A stretch of DNA of 59,703 bases from Nemertoderma westbladi (lineage: Eukaryota; Xenacoelomorpha; Nemertodermatida; Nemertodermatidae), in the NCBI GenBank assembly GCA_032718475.1, contig JAUCBJ010008904.1:1-59703 (forward strand), read 5' to 3'. The translations under genes were made by a program, and so were the position numbers. The notes under the pieces were generated by a model. That model saw only the letters and a program-made list of their open reading frames with translations. It was not told the origin of the DNA and did not search any database. This document shows, one piece after another, positions 10,202 to 20,015 of the stretch (its first letter is position 1; every line of letters starts with the position of its first letter).

Positions 10202-11360
10202 GGTATTAGTACGTTTGAACGACACTAGCCAAACAAGCCTAAAATCAGATAAATAATGGTACCGGTACCGGTATAGCAGTATTGTGCACCACCTTGCGGA
10301 TTGCATGGACATTATTTATTAAGTTCTTTGAAGGGAATGTATTATTTTAATGTAATTTATATTACTACTACTATTATCAGACTATTATTGCTACTATTAC
10401 TATTATTTACTAGCTTAATTACCGTATGTAGGGCTAATATTTTAGCTTAATCTATTAGTTTAATTACGATTTACTGTGCGCGTACGTAATCTTAATTACA
10501 TTCTACCGTAAAACATTACCAATATTATAATTAATATTTACTCCGACTGGGGGTGTATCTTATTGTAAAAAAATATTACAAGCTGACAAGCTAATAATGC
10601 TGTTGCGATACGGTTGTTTATTTCATATTTTGGCCCTGAAAAGGGCCGTTTGGGTTGGTTATGGTATACATTCAGCAAGGGCAGTAATGTTTGAAAAATG
10701 CAAGGAGATTTGAGAAAGGTCGGTCGCGATTTAAAAGTCTCCACCGAAATTCTGCCAGGTGGCCAGCAATATGTTGCGGATGACTGACGTCTTTAAGTGG
10801 CCCCACATCGACTCTATCTATACGTTGAGTGTGGGTGCCTGTCGCACTCACCCACTCTAACGAATGGTTGACGGTTTCATGTATGTAGGTCCCTGTTCCA
10901 TTGGTACTGTAGCAGACCACGGGTTGGTGGCGTTTGTTATACCAACATTCACACCGCGAATCGACTCTTCTCAAACCACGTTCCAGAACGTGCAGTTCGC
11001 TTGTCAGCTTGTTCTTATTAGAACAACGCCAAACAAGCCGCATGAATCCCCTGTCCTTCACCAGCGTAATTTTAGATTGCGCAGTACAACCCGGAAATGG
11101 CGGAAAAGGATAAAGACGTAGGGTTGGTTGCCCATTTTGTTGTAGAGTTCGGGGGAGAAGCTCCACGCTTTGTGCAAACTCAAACCGCGCTCCTCATTCT
11201 CGATAAGTTTCCCAGTACACGAGTACAGTACACTAAAAGTAGGCCCAGTAAGTAACAGTAGGCCTAACAATACTGATATACCGGTACCGGTAACAATTTT
11301 TATCAGTTTCTATCTGATTTCAGGATTGTTTGGCTAGTGTCGTTCAAACGTACTAATACC
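10202..11360 (-). mobile_element. Merlin-like DNA transposon, decayed
   Basis: The element is 1159 bp and is flanked by a perfect 9-bp duplication CATAACTTG (10193-10201 and 11361-11369). The terminal inverted repeats start GGTATTAGTACG. They match over about 50 bp with two differences, then continue to a shared subterminal block with ACCGGTACCGGTA. The interior carries a remnant of an IS1595-type transposase on the minus strand. Merlin elements are the eukaryotic relatives of IS1595/IS1016 and make 8-9-bp duplications, so ends and coding remnant agree. Confidence 0.72.
10672..11166 (-). pseudogene. Merlin/IS1595-type transposase remnant
   Basis: A 164-codon minus-strand frame. The C-terminal half reads like the end of an ISXO2/IS1595-type DDE transposase: an ETVNHS segment, a TGTHTQ segment, then HLAEFRWR and a final NLLAFFKHYCP-like helix. 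A WRCSNKN segment near residue 46 resembles the edge of the N-terminal zinc-ribbon domain. The stretch between is far too short to hold the catalytic core, so most of the DDE domain is deleted. Further upstream coding debris lies in another frame up to about 11270. It could not be functional. The family call rests on a few motifs only. Confidence 0.65.
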
Positions 11361-11369
11361 CATAACTTG

Positions 11370-11795
11370 TGGCAAAAGGTAGTAGAAGCAATAAAGATTT
11401 TTTTCTGAAGATTTGTAATATTTTATAATAGTATCTTTAAGAATCATTGTAAAGTTATTCGTCTGGAGCTGTAAAGTTATTCGTCTGGAGCTGTAAAGTC
11501 TTCATACTTGGATATTCAATTTGTGGTTAGTTCTCTTCTAAAGTTGCAATGTGATGTATTCAACTCGCTATTGGTTAATAAGGAATAAATATATAAAAAA
11601 TAATATGTTTTATAACTTAGTACAAAATCACTATTACTTCGTTTAGTAAAGTTGTAATTATTATGTTATGCTTAAAAGTACTTATTTTGGCATTTTAGTT
11701 GATAGAGCCTTCGTTTGACGGAATAATTTGCCGGCATTCGCGCTCTAGAAGTATATTTGCTTTTTGTTTGTTGGTAGACCCTCACACAGTTTATG
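11370..11795. other. Intergenic AT-rich stretch
   Basis: There is no gene here. A 23-bp direct duplication (GTAAAGTTATTCGTCTGGAGCT) lies around 11451-11500. The rest is featureless to my reading. Confidence 0.5.
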
Positions 11796-11797
11796 TA

Positions 11798-12718
11798 CCG
11801 GTGTAACAGCGGATTATGTCCCCCCGCGGATATTGTCCGGGGGGACCGAATGGGGGTCCCCCCTCCGCAGATTGAGTCCCCCCTTAAATTATAATTTTAC
11901 AGTACAGTCAGACAGTGCTGAGTGCAGCAGTACTGGTACTGACATAGCAGCGTAGCTTATGCATTAAATTATAGACTGATTAAAACTGCAGTAGCTACCA
12001 CTACTGCGTTAAACTAAATTCCCACATCTGTATATACTGATATAGTCGCATCAGTACAGTAGGCTATTATGGCCAACTTCGATGAGACGCAGCTTTATCA
12101 AGCCGTCTATAATTAGATTTCGGGAGATGACACATATCCAGTCAATTCAACAAAGTTGCAACTATACTCAGGAAAGCGGCTAATTTCAACATTATAGATT
12201 CATTATGGATGAGGGATGATTACATGAGGAGGAGGAAGATATTGTACTGTCCCTATTACAGTAAATAATCATACTGTAGTTCGAGTTGTCAGGTGTCTTT
12301 GGTTGGATTTGTCATTGGTGTCATTTCGGTATATTCAGGTATATTCAGTTCAGCTGTTACACCTAAACCCAACTGAGTAACAGTTATTCATATTCATTCA
12401 TGTTCATTCATATTATTATAGTTTGCAGGTGGGGAGGAGTAACCAGAACAATAAACGATACATACTGAATAACCGGTCTGCCAGTATTGTATCCATTGAC
12501 AATAAGGAAGGGAACGGAGCAGTCTGGCAGTGTATTTTGAATTTATTGCAATAACATTGGGGGGACCAAATCCGCGAACGAGGACCCAATCCGCTAGCAG
12601 ATTTGGTCCTAGGGAGACCAAATCTGCTAGCGGATTGGGTCCGGGGGGACTAAATCCGCTAGCAGATCTGGTCCGGGGGGACCGATTCTTCGGGGGACTG
12701 AATCCGCTGTTACACCGG
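11798..12718. mobile_element. TA-flanked MITE with G-rich internal repeats
   Basis: A 921-bp element with perfect terminal inverted repeats CCGGTGTAACAGCGGATT at 11798 and 12718, flanked on both sides by TA (11796-11797 and 12719-12720). Subterminally there are runs of G6/C6 (GGGGGGACC). Near the right end lie several inverted or direct copies of a ~30-bp module containing AATCCGCTAGCAGAT. I found no transposase. The TA duplication fits Tc1/mariner-like or other TA-targeting superfamilies; which one is unknown. Confidence 0.7.
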
Positions 12719-12720
12719 TA

Positions 12721-13103
12721 TTGTTTCTACGTTTACCGTAACGCTATTATTTCCCACCCTCCCCCTAGCCGTTACAGCAACCGACTGCCCTATCTCCATT
12801 GTGGACTCCTTTGTCCATGCGCTGGTCTATCTGTCCCGGAATCCCCAGACACGTGGGCTTCTCCCGGCTCTACTTACAGCTGTATTAACACACCACGTCG
12901 GGTGGTTAACCACGGTTCAACCGGTCACACACGAGAGCCAAGCTGTCGCACCAAACTGTATCCTCTCCCAACTCAGGTAGGTGGTACCTGGATCACTGGC
13001 AACCGTCGATTAAATTCTTACTGGACTAATGTTTATGTTCGCGTAGCGAGACCTCTACTAACCACACCGGTTGTTGTTGAGTGTTGTTTTTGATTTCCAC
13101 TTT
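12721..13103. other. Intergenic, no supported gene
   Basis: A moderately GC-rich stretch before the 57-bp minisatellite. A long open frame crosses it (about 12530-13093), but it straddles the MITE edge, has no recognisable domain and is probably chance. Confidence 0.4.
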
Positions 13104-13641
13104 GCTTTTGCTCACTGGGTACAGTAGGGCACTTTTGCTCACTTGGTACTACAGTAGGGTGATTTTTCCCACTGGGTACAGTAGGGCACTTTTGCTCACT
13201 GGGTACAGTAGGGCACTTTTGCTCACTTGGTACTGCAGTAAGGTGATTTTGCTCACTGGGTACAGTACGGCACTTTTGCTCACTTGGTACTACAGTAGGG
13301 TGATTTTGCTCACTGGGTACAGTAGGGCACTTTTGCTCACTTGGTACTACAGTAAGGTGATTTTGCTCACTGGGTACAGTAGGGCACTTTTGCTCACTTG
13401 GTACTACAGTAGGGTGATTTTGCTCACTGGGTACAGTAGGGCACTTTTGCTCACTTGGTACTACAGTAGGGTGATTTTGCTCACTGGGTACAGTAGGGCA
13501 CTTTTGCTCACTTGGTACTACAGTAGGGTGATTTTGCTCACTGGGTACAGTAGGGCACTTTTGCTCACTGGGTACAGTAGGGCACTTTTGCTCACTTGGT
13601 ACTACATTGGTACTACAACAGTAGGGTGATTTTGCTCACTT
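13104..13641. repeat. 57-bp minisatellite
   Basis: About nine copies of a 57-bp higher-order unit. Each unit is made of two related halves containing TTTTGCTCACTGGGTACAG and TTTGCTCACTTGGTACTACAG. Because 57 is a multiple of three, all units stay open in one frame and give a spurious 182-codon ORF of a 19-residue repeat. Confidence 0.95.
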
Positions 13642-14276
13642 TGTTTTGTAAAATTATTATTATCGGGAATTAATTAGTTACTAGGGTAAAGTTATTTAAA
13701 TTAATATAAAATTGGCATAAAAGTAGATTCCCCATATCCAATTCTAATAAAATATTTAATTAGTTTTACGTTTATTAATTGATTGAAATACAATGTTAGT
13801 TGGAACTATACGGATTATCATTTACGTTTGATGACTTTCTGCGCTTCTGTCTATGCCGCTAGAGGGCTCTAAATTCAACTTTTTTAGTTTTAAACGCTTT
13901 ATATGATTGTCTTAATAATTGGTTTACTTGAAACTTAAAAGCATGATTCAGTTAGGTTGTAAGCAATCCAACGAGGGGACAGTTTGTTGTTTAATACGTT
14001 ATTCGTCGTGGACCTTTGTGTGCGATATAGGTTATTTTTTTTTATTTATTTTTTTTATTCACATATTGGATCAACGTATAACGTTGGTACTTTATCACGA
14101 GCGATACTTAAGACATTCCGGACATAATATTTTTATTATAGTTTCGTTTCGGTCAATTGGATAACAAATTAATCTTTCGAATACTTTTTTATCGAATAAC
14201 TTTACTTTTTATTCTTATCTTTTTTTTGTTATTTTGTAATAATTATTATAGAACCAATATGTGTTTCTTCCTCTAG
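13642..14276. other. AT-rich sequence ending in a 3' splice site (FNIP intron)
   Basis: The tail of this stretch has a strong pyrimidine run ending TTTCTTCCTCTAG at 14276, a good splice acceptor for the long exon that follows. It is therefore read as intron of the FNIP gene. No coding exon is visible here; earlier FNIP exons must lie upstream or outside the window. Confidence 0.6.
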
Positions 14277-16031
14277 GAGTTTGCACGGTATCTCCGAATC
14301 TTCCCCTAAGTCGTGCCGTACTGTCCTCTGTGGTTCAAACTCGAAACTCATCCTGTTGCTACTCTACTGCCTCACCTACTTTATTCGCTCGTCGGAGGTT
14401 CGTGAAGTTTCATCGGAGCGATCGGAGTCGGTAAGGAATCACGTTGCGGACACCGACAACTGCGTCTACGTAACCAAGACGACGCGGGGACCCCCGGACG
14501 GGCTGTTGCCCCGGGTTACCGACGGTGTCGTTGACTCGGATTGCGATGCAGCGAGTTTGCGTCGCGACTCAGACAACTCCATCGGGTTACTTAGCAACCC
14601 GGACGGCCAATCCAGCGACTCGCTCGCGTCGATGTCATCTGGGGCGACACCCCGCTGGTTGCCTAGCGACCGCTCGGCGCGTCGGCGGTCGCTGCCTGTC
14701 AACGAGTTGTGGAGACGGGAATCCCCGGGCCCCCCGCGTCGGAAGCTGTTCCAGATCGGAACTCCGGAAAGTTCGGTTTTCGATTGGTCGGAACGTGACG
14801 CAAGTCCGGCACTCCGGTTAGACCGGGACGTCCGGTCTCCGGAACAGGTCGCCCGGAATCCGGACCGAGGCGTCCGGAATCCGGAACAGGTCACCCGGAA
14901 TCCGGACGTCCGGAAACCGGAACAGGTCGTCCGGAATCCAGAGCCGGATGTCAGGTATCCGGTCTATGATGTTCAGGGTCCGGACCCTGACGTCCGGTGT
15001 CCGGACCATGACGTCCGGTGTCCGGACCCTGACGCCCGGAGTCCGAACCATCCCCAGGGTTCGCCTCGTTCCAACCGGAAGGTTAGCGACTGTAGCGAAC
15101 CCGACGTGGTCCCCAATCTCCGTAGCGACTCGAGCACAGAAGAGCCGAGCCACCGATACCCCGACATCGTTGTAACGACGTACGGCGCATCCTGCGACCG
15201 ATCCCCATCCCGATCCCCAACCAGGGATCCCTCCGACCTCATACCCAGGTGGAAGCTACGTCATTGTGACGTCATGGATTCGGGGAGTTCCGACAGTACT
15301 TTTGTCGCTTCTCAGGAATTCGGAGCATTAAAGCCTGATCGGGTTTCCCCGGTAAAAAAATCATCACCGACGTCGGTCACTAATTCCAATGACCTTCTTA
15401 CCAAACAGCCAGGTGCCCTTAATAACCAGGCAGCCAATGTTACAGGTTTGCATGGCAACTGCAATGATTCAATTAAAGATGAAGTTTTACTTAACAACAG
15501 ACATAATGATCTACACGTTGAAGAATATCTATCTGTTACACAGGCGCTACAACATTTAACCCTCGACCAAAATGTGTTACCAACCACGAACCCTTCCACT
15601 AACCTCCCTTACACCACACTTCCATCCTCTACACTCCCCTCTTCCGCCCTCTCTACCACTACTCTTCCGTCTTCCTCCTTCTCTTCTCCCACCCTCCCTT
15701 CTCCCACCCTCCCATCTCCCACCTTCCCTTCTCCCACCCTATCTTCCCCCACCACCCCCCCTTCCCTATCGCACATTCCCCTCGCCCATTGTGAACTACC
15801 CACCGCACTCCCTACATCCCATCATTGGCTTCCCGACTACCCCCGCACTATGTGTGGTGGCCTCTCCCCTCACTACATACCTTCCCTCGTTCTCCAGGGC
15901 TGCAAGGAACTGCCCTCCTCCTTCCAGCACCGTCTCCACTCCGATCTCGAGGCAGACGTTGAGTTGTCTCTGAGCGATGGGAACATCCGATTGAACGACA
16001 GCGTTTCTATAGTCGCAGACCTCGATAACGG
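14277..16031 (+). CDS. Folliculin-interacting protein (FNIP), long internal exon
   Basis: An exon of exactly 1755 nt. The acceptor is TTCCTCTAG at 14276 and the donor is GG|GTGAGT after 16031. Both introns are phase 2. It encodes about 585 residues, mostly a low-complexity linker: a Ser/Arg-rich start, arginine-rich PEQV..NP repeats (about residues 180-260 of the exon product) and a Thr/Ser/Pro/Leu repeat (about residues 440-500). The end is conserved-looking: a YIPSLVLQG segment, then a helical stretch and VSIVADLD. In FNIP1/FNIP2 a VPDFVLQG-like segment and an IIADTD-like segment occur in the same order just before the C-terminal domain that binds folliculin. FNIP acts with folliculin on lysosomes as a Rag GTPase regulator and in AMPK signalling. 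The middle of the exon is not alignable by eye, so identity rests on its end and on the next two exons. Confidence 0.78.
14824..15060 (+). repeat. Coding minisatellite in the FNIP exon
   Basis: Irregular 27-42-bp units rich in GTCCGGA encode D-V-R-x-P and PEQVxRNP repeats. The first part has about four PEQV units and the second has DVRCPDxD units. It is CpG-rich compared with the surroundings. The frame is kept throughout, which supports translation. Confidence 0.85.
15595..15770 (+). repeat. Coding Thr/Ser/Pro-Leu repeat in the FNIP exon
   Basis: A C/T-only tract of imperfect 15-bp units (such as CTCCCACCCTCCCTT) encodes TLPSP-like repeats inside the disordered linker. The strand is almost free of purines here. 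Confidence 0.8.
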
Positions 16032-16756
16032 GTGAGTTTTATAGTTTGGAGGGTTGGTTTAACAGATTACAAATGGACTATGTAAATAATCGCCAGGTTG
16101 TCGACGGAACTCTAACTGAAATTCACTTGTTTTCTCTAACAATTTATCTGTACCCACCTTTTGGGATCGAAACGCAATCTGCTGTCTTTACAGCACTCTG
16201 GCTAACCCCCCTCTAGTGGGAGTGCTAACCATCCTACTTTTGGATCAAAACGTAACTAACTGGCCACTCAGCAGTCTCCTTGGCTACCCAATCAGGACGC
16301 TTTCTGAGAAGGTATTTAGGGTCTGCTCGCCACTTTATACTCACTTCCAAGGCGACAACCTGGTGCCTTGTGCAAACCCCTGCTGCACGATCTTCAGATT
16401 TAATTGCTTTCATCTTCTATTTCCTTATTATTCATCGAAATTAAATAAACTCAGTTATCGCTTTAACCCAAATTCAACTTTTTCACATTCAACTTCCACC
16501 ATATGAAACTTTTCACCTTCTACCTCTACTTTGGGGGCCATCACTCAGTTGCACTCCCTTCGGCAACTGGCGTTATTACTACATCGAAGGAATCTCTCTA
16601 CATCTCTTAACGCAAAGTTCGCCACAGACTAAGGATAATATAATATCCGGATCTATATCATGCGAATACTCTTGTTTTTTACTAGTTAAATTAAAAAGTA
16701 AAAGTAAATTTACTTTGACCGTTAGACCAGCCTGACCATAGGTATTACGCACAAAT

Positions 16757-16985
16757 TCTGACGACTTATTTCCAGTGCGGGCCCCCAGAACTTTACTCCA
16801 CAGAGGAAACTCCAGTACTTATTTAGCTACCACTAAGGATGCATGCAAGGCAGAAATGCGCCCTGGCCAGTCCCTTCAAAGCATTCGTGCCGAAACTAGA
16901 AAGACCTTGGCCCTTGTGAGGATCGAACCCACGACCTACGAGAGATGTGGATTCAATGCAACCACTACACCAAGGTGGGACCAAA
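16757..16985 (-). mobile_element. tRNA-derived SINE
   Basis: On the minus strand, an A-box-like TGGTGTAGTGG (near 16970) and a B-box GGTTCGATCC (near 16922) sit at tRNA-like spacing. They are followed by a non-tRNA body running to about 16757. The tRNA-like head does not fold into a proper cloverleaf, so this is a SINE rather than a tRNA gene. Confidence 0.6.
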
Positions 16986-17204
16986 GTTGGCGGAAAGATT
17001 AATACGGCATGTCTACATGTTCCGGCTGGTTGTGCAAGATTGTACGATAATGCCTGTGTGCCTCGCGATTCGGGTAGATGTTATACCCTTGGCAATCTAA
17101 TGGACGTACCCTGCGGCACATACATGTCTTGAGGATTTTCTACATCCGTTCTTGGCATTCATGGTACACCATCAACTCAACTCACCAGGCTTTCTTGGTC
17201 GCAA

Positions 17205-17370
17205 TAGAAGCTGCTATGGGAGACCCACGATGTATATAGTGAAGTTATCAGTGATATGATCGTTTGAGCAGTTTCTCAAAATTTGCTGGAGATTCTGCTG
17301 TTACTTTGGCAGTTGATTGTTTGGCTTCTACCCATGTGATTAATATATTATTCGCCATGTCTCCATGTTG
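17205..17370. repeat. Segment repeated in the next FNIP intron
   Basis: This segment resembles 27440-27640, sharing GGAGACNCNCGATG, CAGTTTCTCAAA, ATTCTGCTGTTAC and TTGGCTTCTAC words in the same order. It is probably a fragment of the same LINE as the debris at 26766-27640. Confidence 0.6.
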
Positions 17371-17461
17371 CCTTCTTTTAAACAAACGTGACATCTTTTT
17401 ATTTTGTTATATACCTGTAATGTTACATATATTTAATTATATATTTGGCAATTAATTCCAG

Positions 17462-17579
17462 CTGTGTGGCTCTTCACTCCTCCTGTGGGTCAGTGGATGA
17501 CGTCACCCCGTCTCTGTTGGTAACCAGCCTTATAGACTCGATTCGCTCGCTATACAGGCTTCGATTGCCGTCCCAGTTT
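17462..17579 (+). CDS. FNIP, penultimate exon
   Basis: A 118-nt exon. The acceptor is TTAATTCCAG (17452-17461) and the donor is CAGTTT|GTGAGT. Its first base completes the phase-2 codon left by the previous exon, and it ends in phase 0 after 39 full codons. The product includes VALHSS, then LVTSLIDSIRSLYRLRLP and SQF. In FNIP1/2 the equivalent stretch follows the IADTD segment: a basic VQVASS loop, then an LVSSLVS helix and a conserved PxxF end. Order, phase and motif spacing agree, so I am fairly sure of the assignment. Confidence 0.8.
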
Positions 17580-17814
17580 GTGAGTATCGTTGATTATAGT
17601 GTAAAACCGCTACTAATCATAAAAGCTACAGGTTTTTAATCATAATATAAAGTTGCACTGTTAATAGAATATCATAAACTGTAGATAAACTATAGATTAA
17701 TTTTATGAAAAGGGTTCTGTGGAGACGCCGTAACTCAGCAGCAGGTAAGCTAGAATATGAACGTGTTGCACAGCTCACCTCAAAGGCGGCCCATCGTGTC
17801 ACCTGCACGCGTGA

Positions 17815-19150
17815 AACAAAGTTATTAAATTCTGGTGTTAGAAATATAATATTTAGTTATATTAGTTCTCACCGACGGGATTAAACTGGTACTGGTCCCT
17901 TGAAGTACAAGGGTGACACAGTGGTTGGCGATAAAATTAAAGCGAAGATTTTTTCAGTGGTTCTCGCTGAAAATTATACTGAGGATAGCGGACATGTTCC
18001 TACTTTTCATCGTAAAGTACCTAGTAATGTTTCCCTATACATTTTTCACCTGTGAATATTTTAGCAGTTCTCAATAAAATTGCTGATAAGAAAAGTAGAA
18101 CTCCAGACAACTTACCTAGAATTATTTTTTCGCGTTTATATCTGCTTGGCTGCCCCACTATCTGTGCTTTTTAATGTTTCCTTTAACACACACGCACTTC
18201 CTTCAATTGGGCTTTTGGCGATTGTTGTACCTCTTTACAAAAAAACGCGATGCTTGCAATCCCTATAATTACAGACCTACACTATCTCACTCACATGTAT
18301 AGCATGTAAAATTATGGAAATGTGTGTGAAAAATGTCATAATTTGATATCCAAGGTCCAGCCACGGTTTTCTAGAACGTAAATCTACGTACAGTCAATTA
18401 CTACACAGTGTATTAATGTTTGCTACAATATTAACTGGCAATCTCGTCAGACTTTGCCATAGCCTTCCATAGTTGTGTCCACTCTAAAATATTATGTAAG
18501 CTTTCTGCTTGGGATATCGGGAGACTTATTAGTTTGGCTGGGTGCCTTTTTCTCAGATCGAAGCCAACGCGTGCTCGTTGGAAATGAATTCTCTCCTAAG
18601 ACGAGAGTTATATCTGGCACGGTACAGGGCAGTGTTCTGGGCCCAACAATATTCTTACTTTTTATAAATGATCTTCCCGATATCCTTGATGCAGTCTCTG
18701 TTAAACTTTTCGCAGATGATGTAAAATTGTACTCCAATTCTCCTGATCACAATAAACTAACTCTTGCCCTCGCAACACTAAATAAGTGGGCCCGCGAGTG
18801 GCAGCTTACTATTGCTGCACACAAAATATGTGCTGTTATTCAGGTTATAATATTATGCGGTGTTCTTACAAATTAAACGATTCAGTTATCATTTGGGACA
18901 ATTCGTGTAGTTATTTAGGACTAATCGTCCAGAATGACCTCAAATTTCATCAATACTGCAAAAAACAAGCCGCCAAGGCTTATAGAATAATAAATATGCT
19001 GTTTCGCATTATTAAGACTTGTGATCTAAACGCTTTATTAGTAGTTGTGCGCCCTCTATTGGAGTACTGCTCTCCAATATGGTCACCTTACCTCAAGCGC
19101 AGTATTGATCTAATCGGTTTTCTTTTTTTATTAATTATTATTTTTATCTC
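17815..19150 (+). pseudogene. Decayed CR1/jockey-type LINE reverse transcriptase
   Basis: The clearest piece is 18475-18876: GISGDLLVWLGAFFSDRSQ, VISGTVQGSVLGPTIF, FINDLPD, then catalytic FADDVKLYS. It continues after a frameshift near 18850 as CSYLGLIVQNDLKFHQ and VVRPLLEYCSPIWSPYL up to about 19110. Upstream, 17880-18260 contains weaker fingers-region pieces broken by stops. The endonuclease domain is missing. It lies in sense orientation in the FNIP intron and is not functional. Confidence 0.8.
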
Positions 19151-19222
19151 AGTGTGGTCCCGATAGGATCACTTTATGCTTTCTTCTATTATCAATAATT
19201 GGGCCTTTTAAAATATTTTTAC

Positions 19223-19560
19223 TTTTGTGGCCCCCATAAGTGCCCCGGAGCCTGGGTGGTTCCTGGGTCGTTCCTGGGTGGTTCCTGGGTGGTTGTGGCC
19301 CCTATAAGTGCCCCGGAGCCTGGGTGGTTCCTGGGTGGTTCCTGGGTGGTTGTGGCCCCCATAAGTGCCCCGGAGCCTGGGTGGTTCCTGGGTGGTTCCT
19401 GGGTGGTTGTGGCCCCTATAAGTGCCCCGGAGCCTGGGTGGTTCCTGGGTGGTTCCTGGGTGGTTGTGGCCCCCATAAGTGCCCCGGAGCCTGGGTGGTT
19501 CCTGGGTGGTTCCTGGGTGGTTGTGGCCCCCATAAGTGCCCCGGAGCCTGGGTGGTTCCT
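19223..19560. repeat. 57-bp G/C-rich minisatellite
   Basis: About six copies of a 57-bp unit containing GTGCCCCGGAGCCTGGGT and three GGTTCCTGGGTGGTT-like sub-blocks. Two variants of the unit (CCCCCATAA and CCCCTATAA) alternate at first. Because the unit is a multiple of three, spurious ORFs are open in three frames. Confidence 0.95.
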
Positions 19561-19639
19561 CTCCGCGGTTGTCTTAATTTGTTTCGTTTTTATGTTTTGT
19601 TTTAATTTGATTTTATCATAATAATATCGCCTAATATAA

Positions 19640-19665
19640 TAATAATAATAATAATAATAAAGTTA
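19640..19665. repeat. (AAT)n microsatellite
   Basis: A short run of AAT triplets follows the minisatellite. Confidence 0.9.
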
Positions 19666-19743
19666 CAGTACACGTCTACTAATGATAGCAGTAACATATA
19701 TATTAACATGCAGAAACATAACGTATTATTGTAACTTTTTGAT

Positions 19744-19837
19744 AGGGGTGGGGGGGGGGGGGGGGGGGGGGCTTCCCTCACAATAAAAATAATGAGATTG
19801 GTTTTGCGTTAAGTCCCCCCCCCCCCCCCCCCCCCCC
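19744..19837. repeat. Opposed poly-G and poly-C tracts
   Basis: A 22-G run (19750-19771) and a 23-C run (19815-19837) are separated by about 43 bp. They are complementary and could form a hairpin; the G run alone can form quadruplex. Confidence 0.95.
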
Positions 19838-20015
19838 TCACTAATATACATATTATGAAATGTAAATATCATGGCTTTTACGAAAACACCACATCTTCTT
19901 TCTTTTGAAGTATATTATATAGTTTAAATTCTCCCATGATCTTATCATATATACCAACCAATATATCGCATACAACATTGTCTGTAACTCTATCAGAAAT
20001 ATGTTTACATTGTTA

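Larger units (their letters stand above)
16032..17461 (+). other. FNIP intron with SINE and LINE debris
   Basis: A 1.43-kb intron from GTGAGT at 16032 to TTAATTCCAG at 17461. It contains a tRNA-headed SINE on the minus strand and a segment shared with the next intron (17205-17370). No exon-like frame was found in it. Confidence 0.7.

Noticed and set aside
12530-13093. 187-codon ORF
   Set aside because: It crosses the right end of a MITE, has no recognisable domain and no splice or start support.
13081-13629. 182-codon ORF of 19-residue repeats
   Set aside because: It is a translation of the 57-bp minisatellite; the unit is a multiple of three, so any stop-free unit gives a long frame. No start context, splice sites or domain.
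16911-16981. tRNA gene
   Set aside because: A and B boxes are present, but the acceptor and anticodon arms do not pair into a cloverleaf; it continues into a SINE body.
19199-19621. ORFs of 140, 121 and 104 codons on both strands
   Set aside because: All three are readings of the second 57-bp minisatellite.
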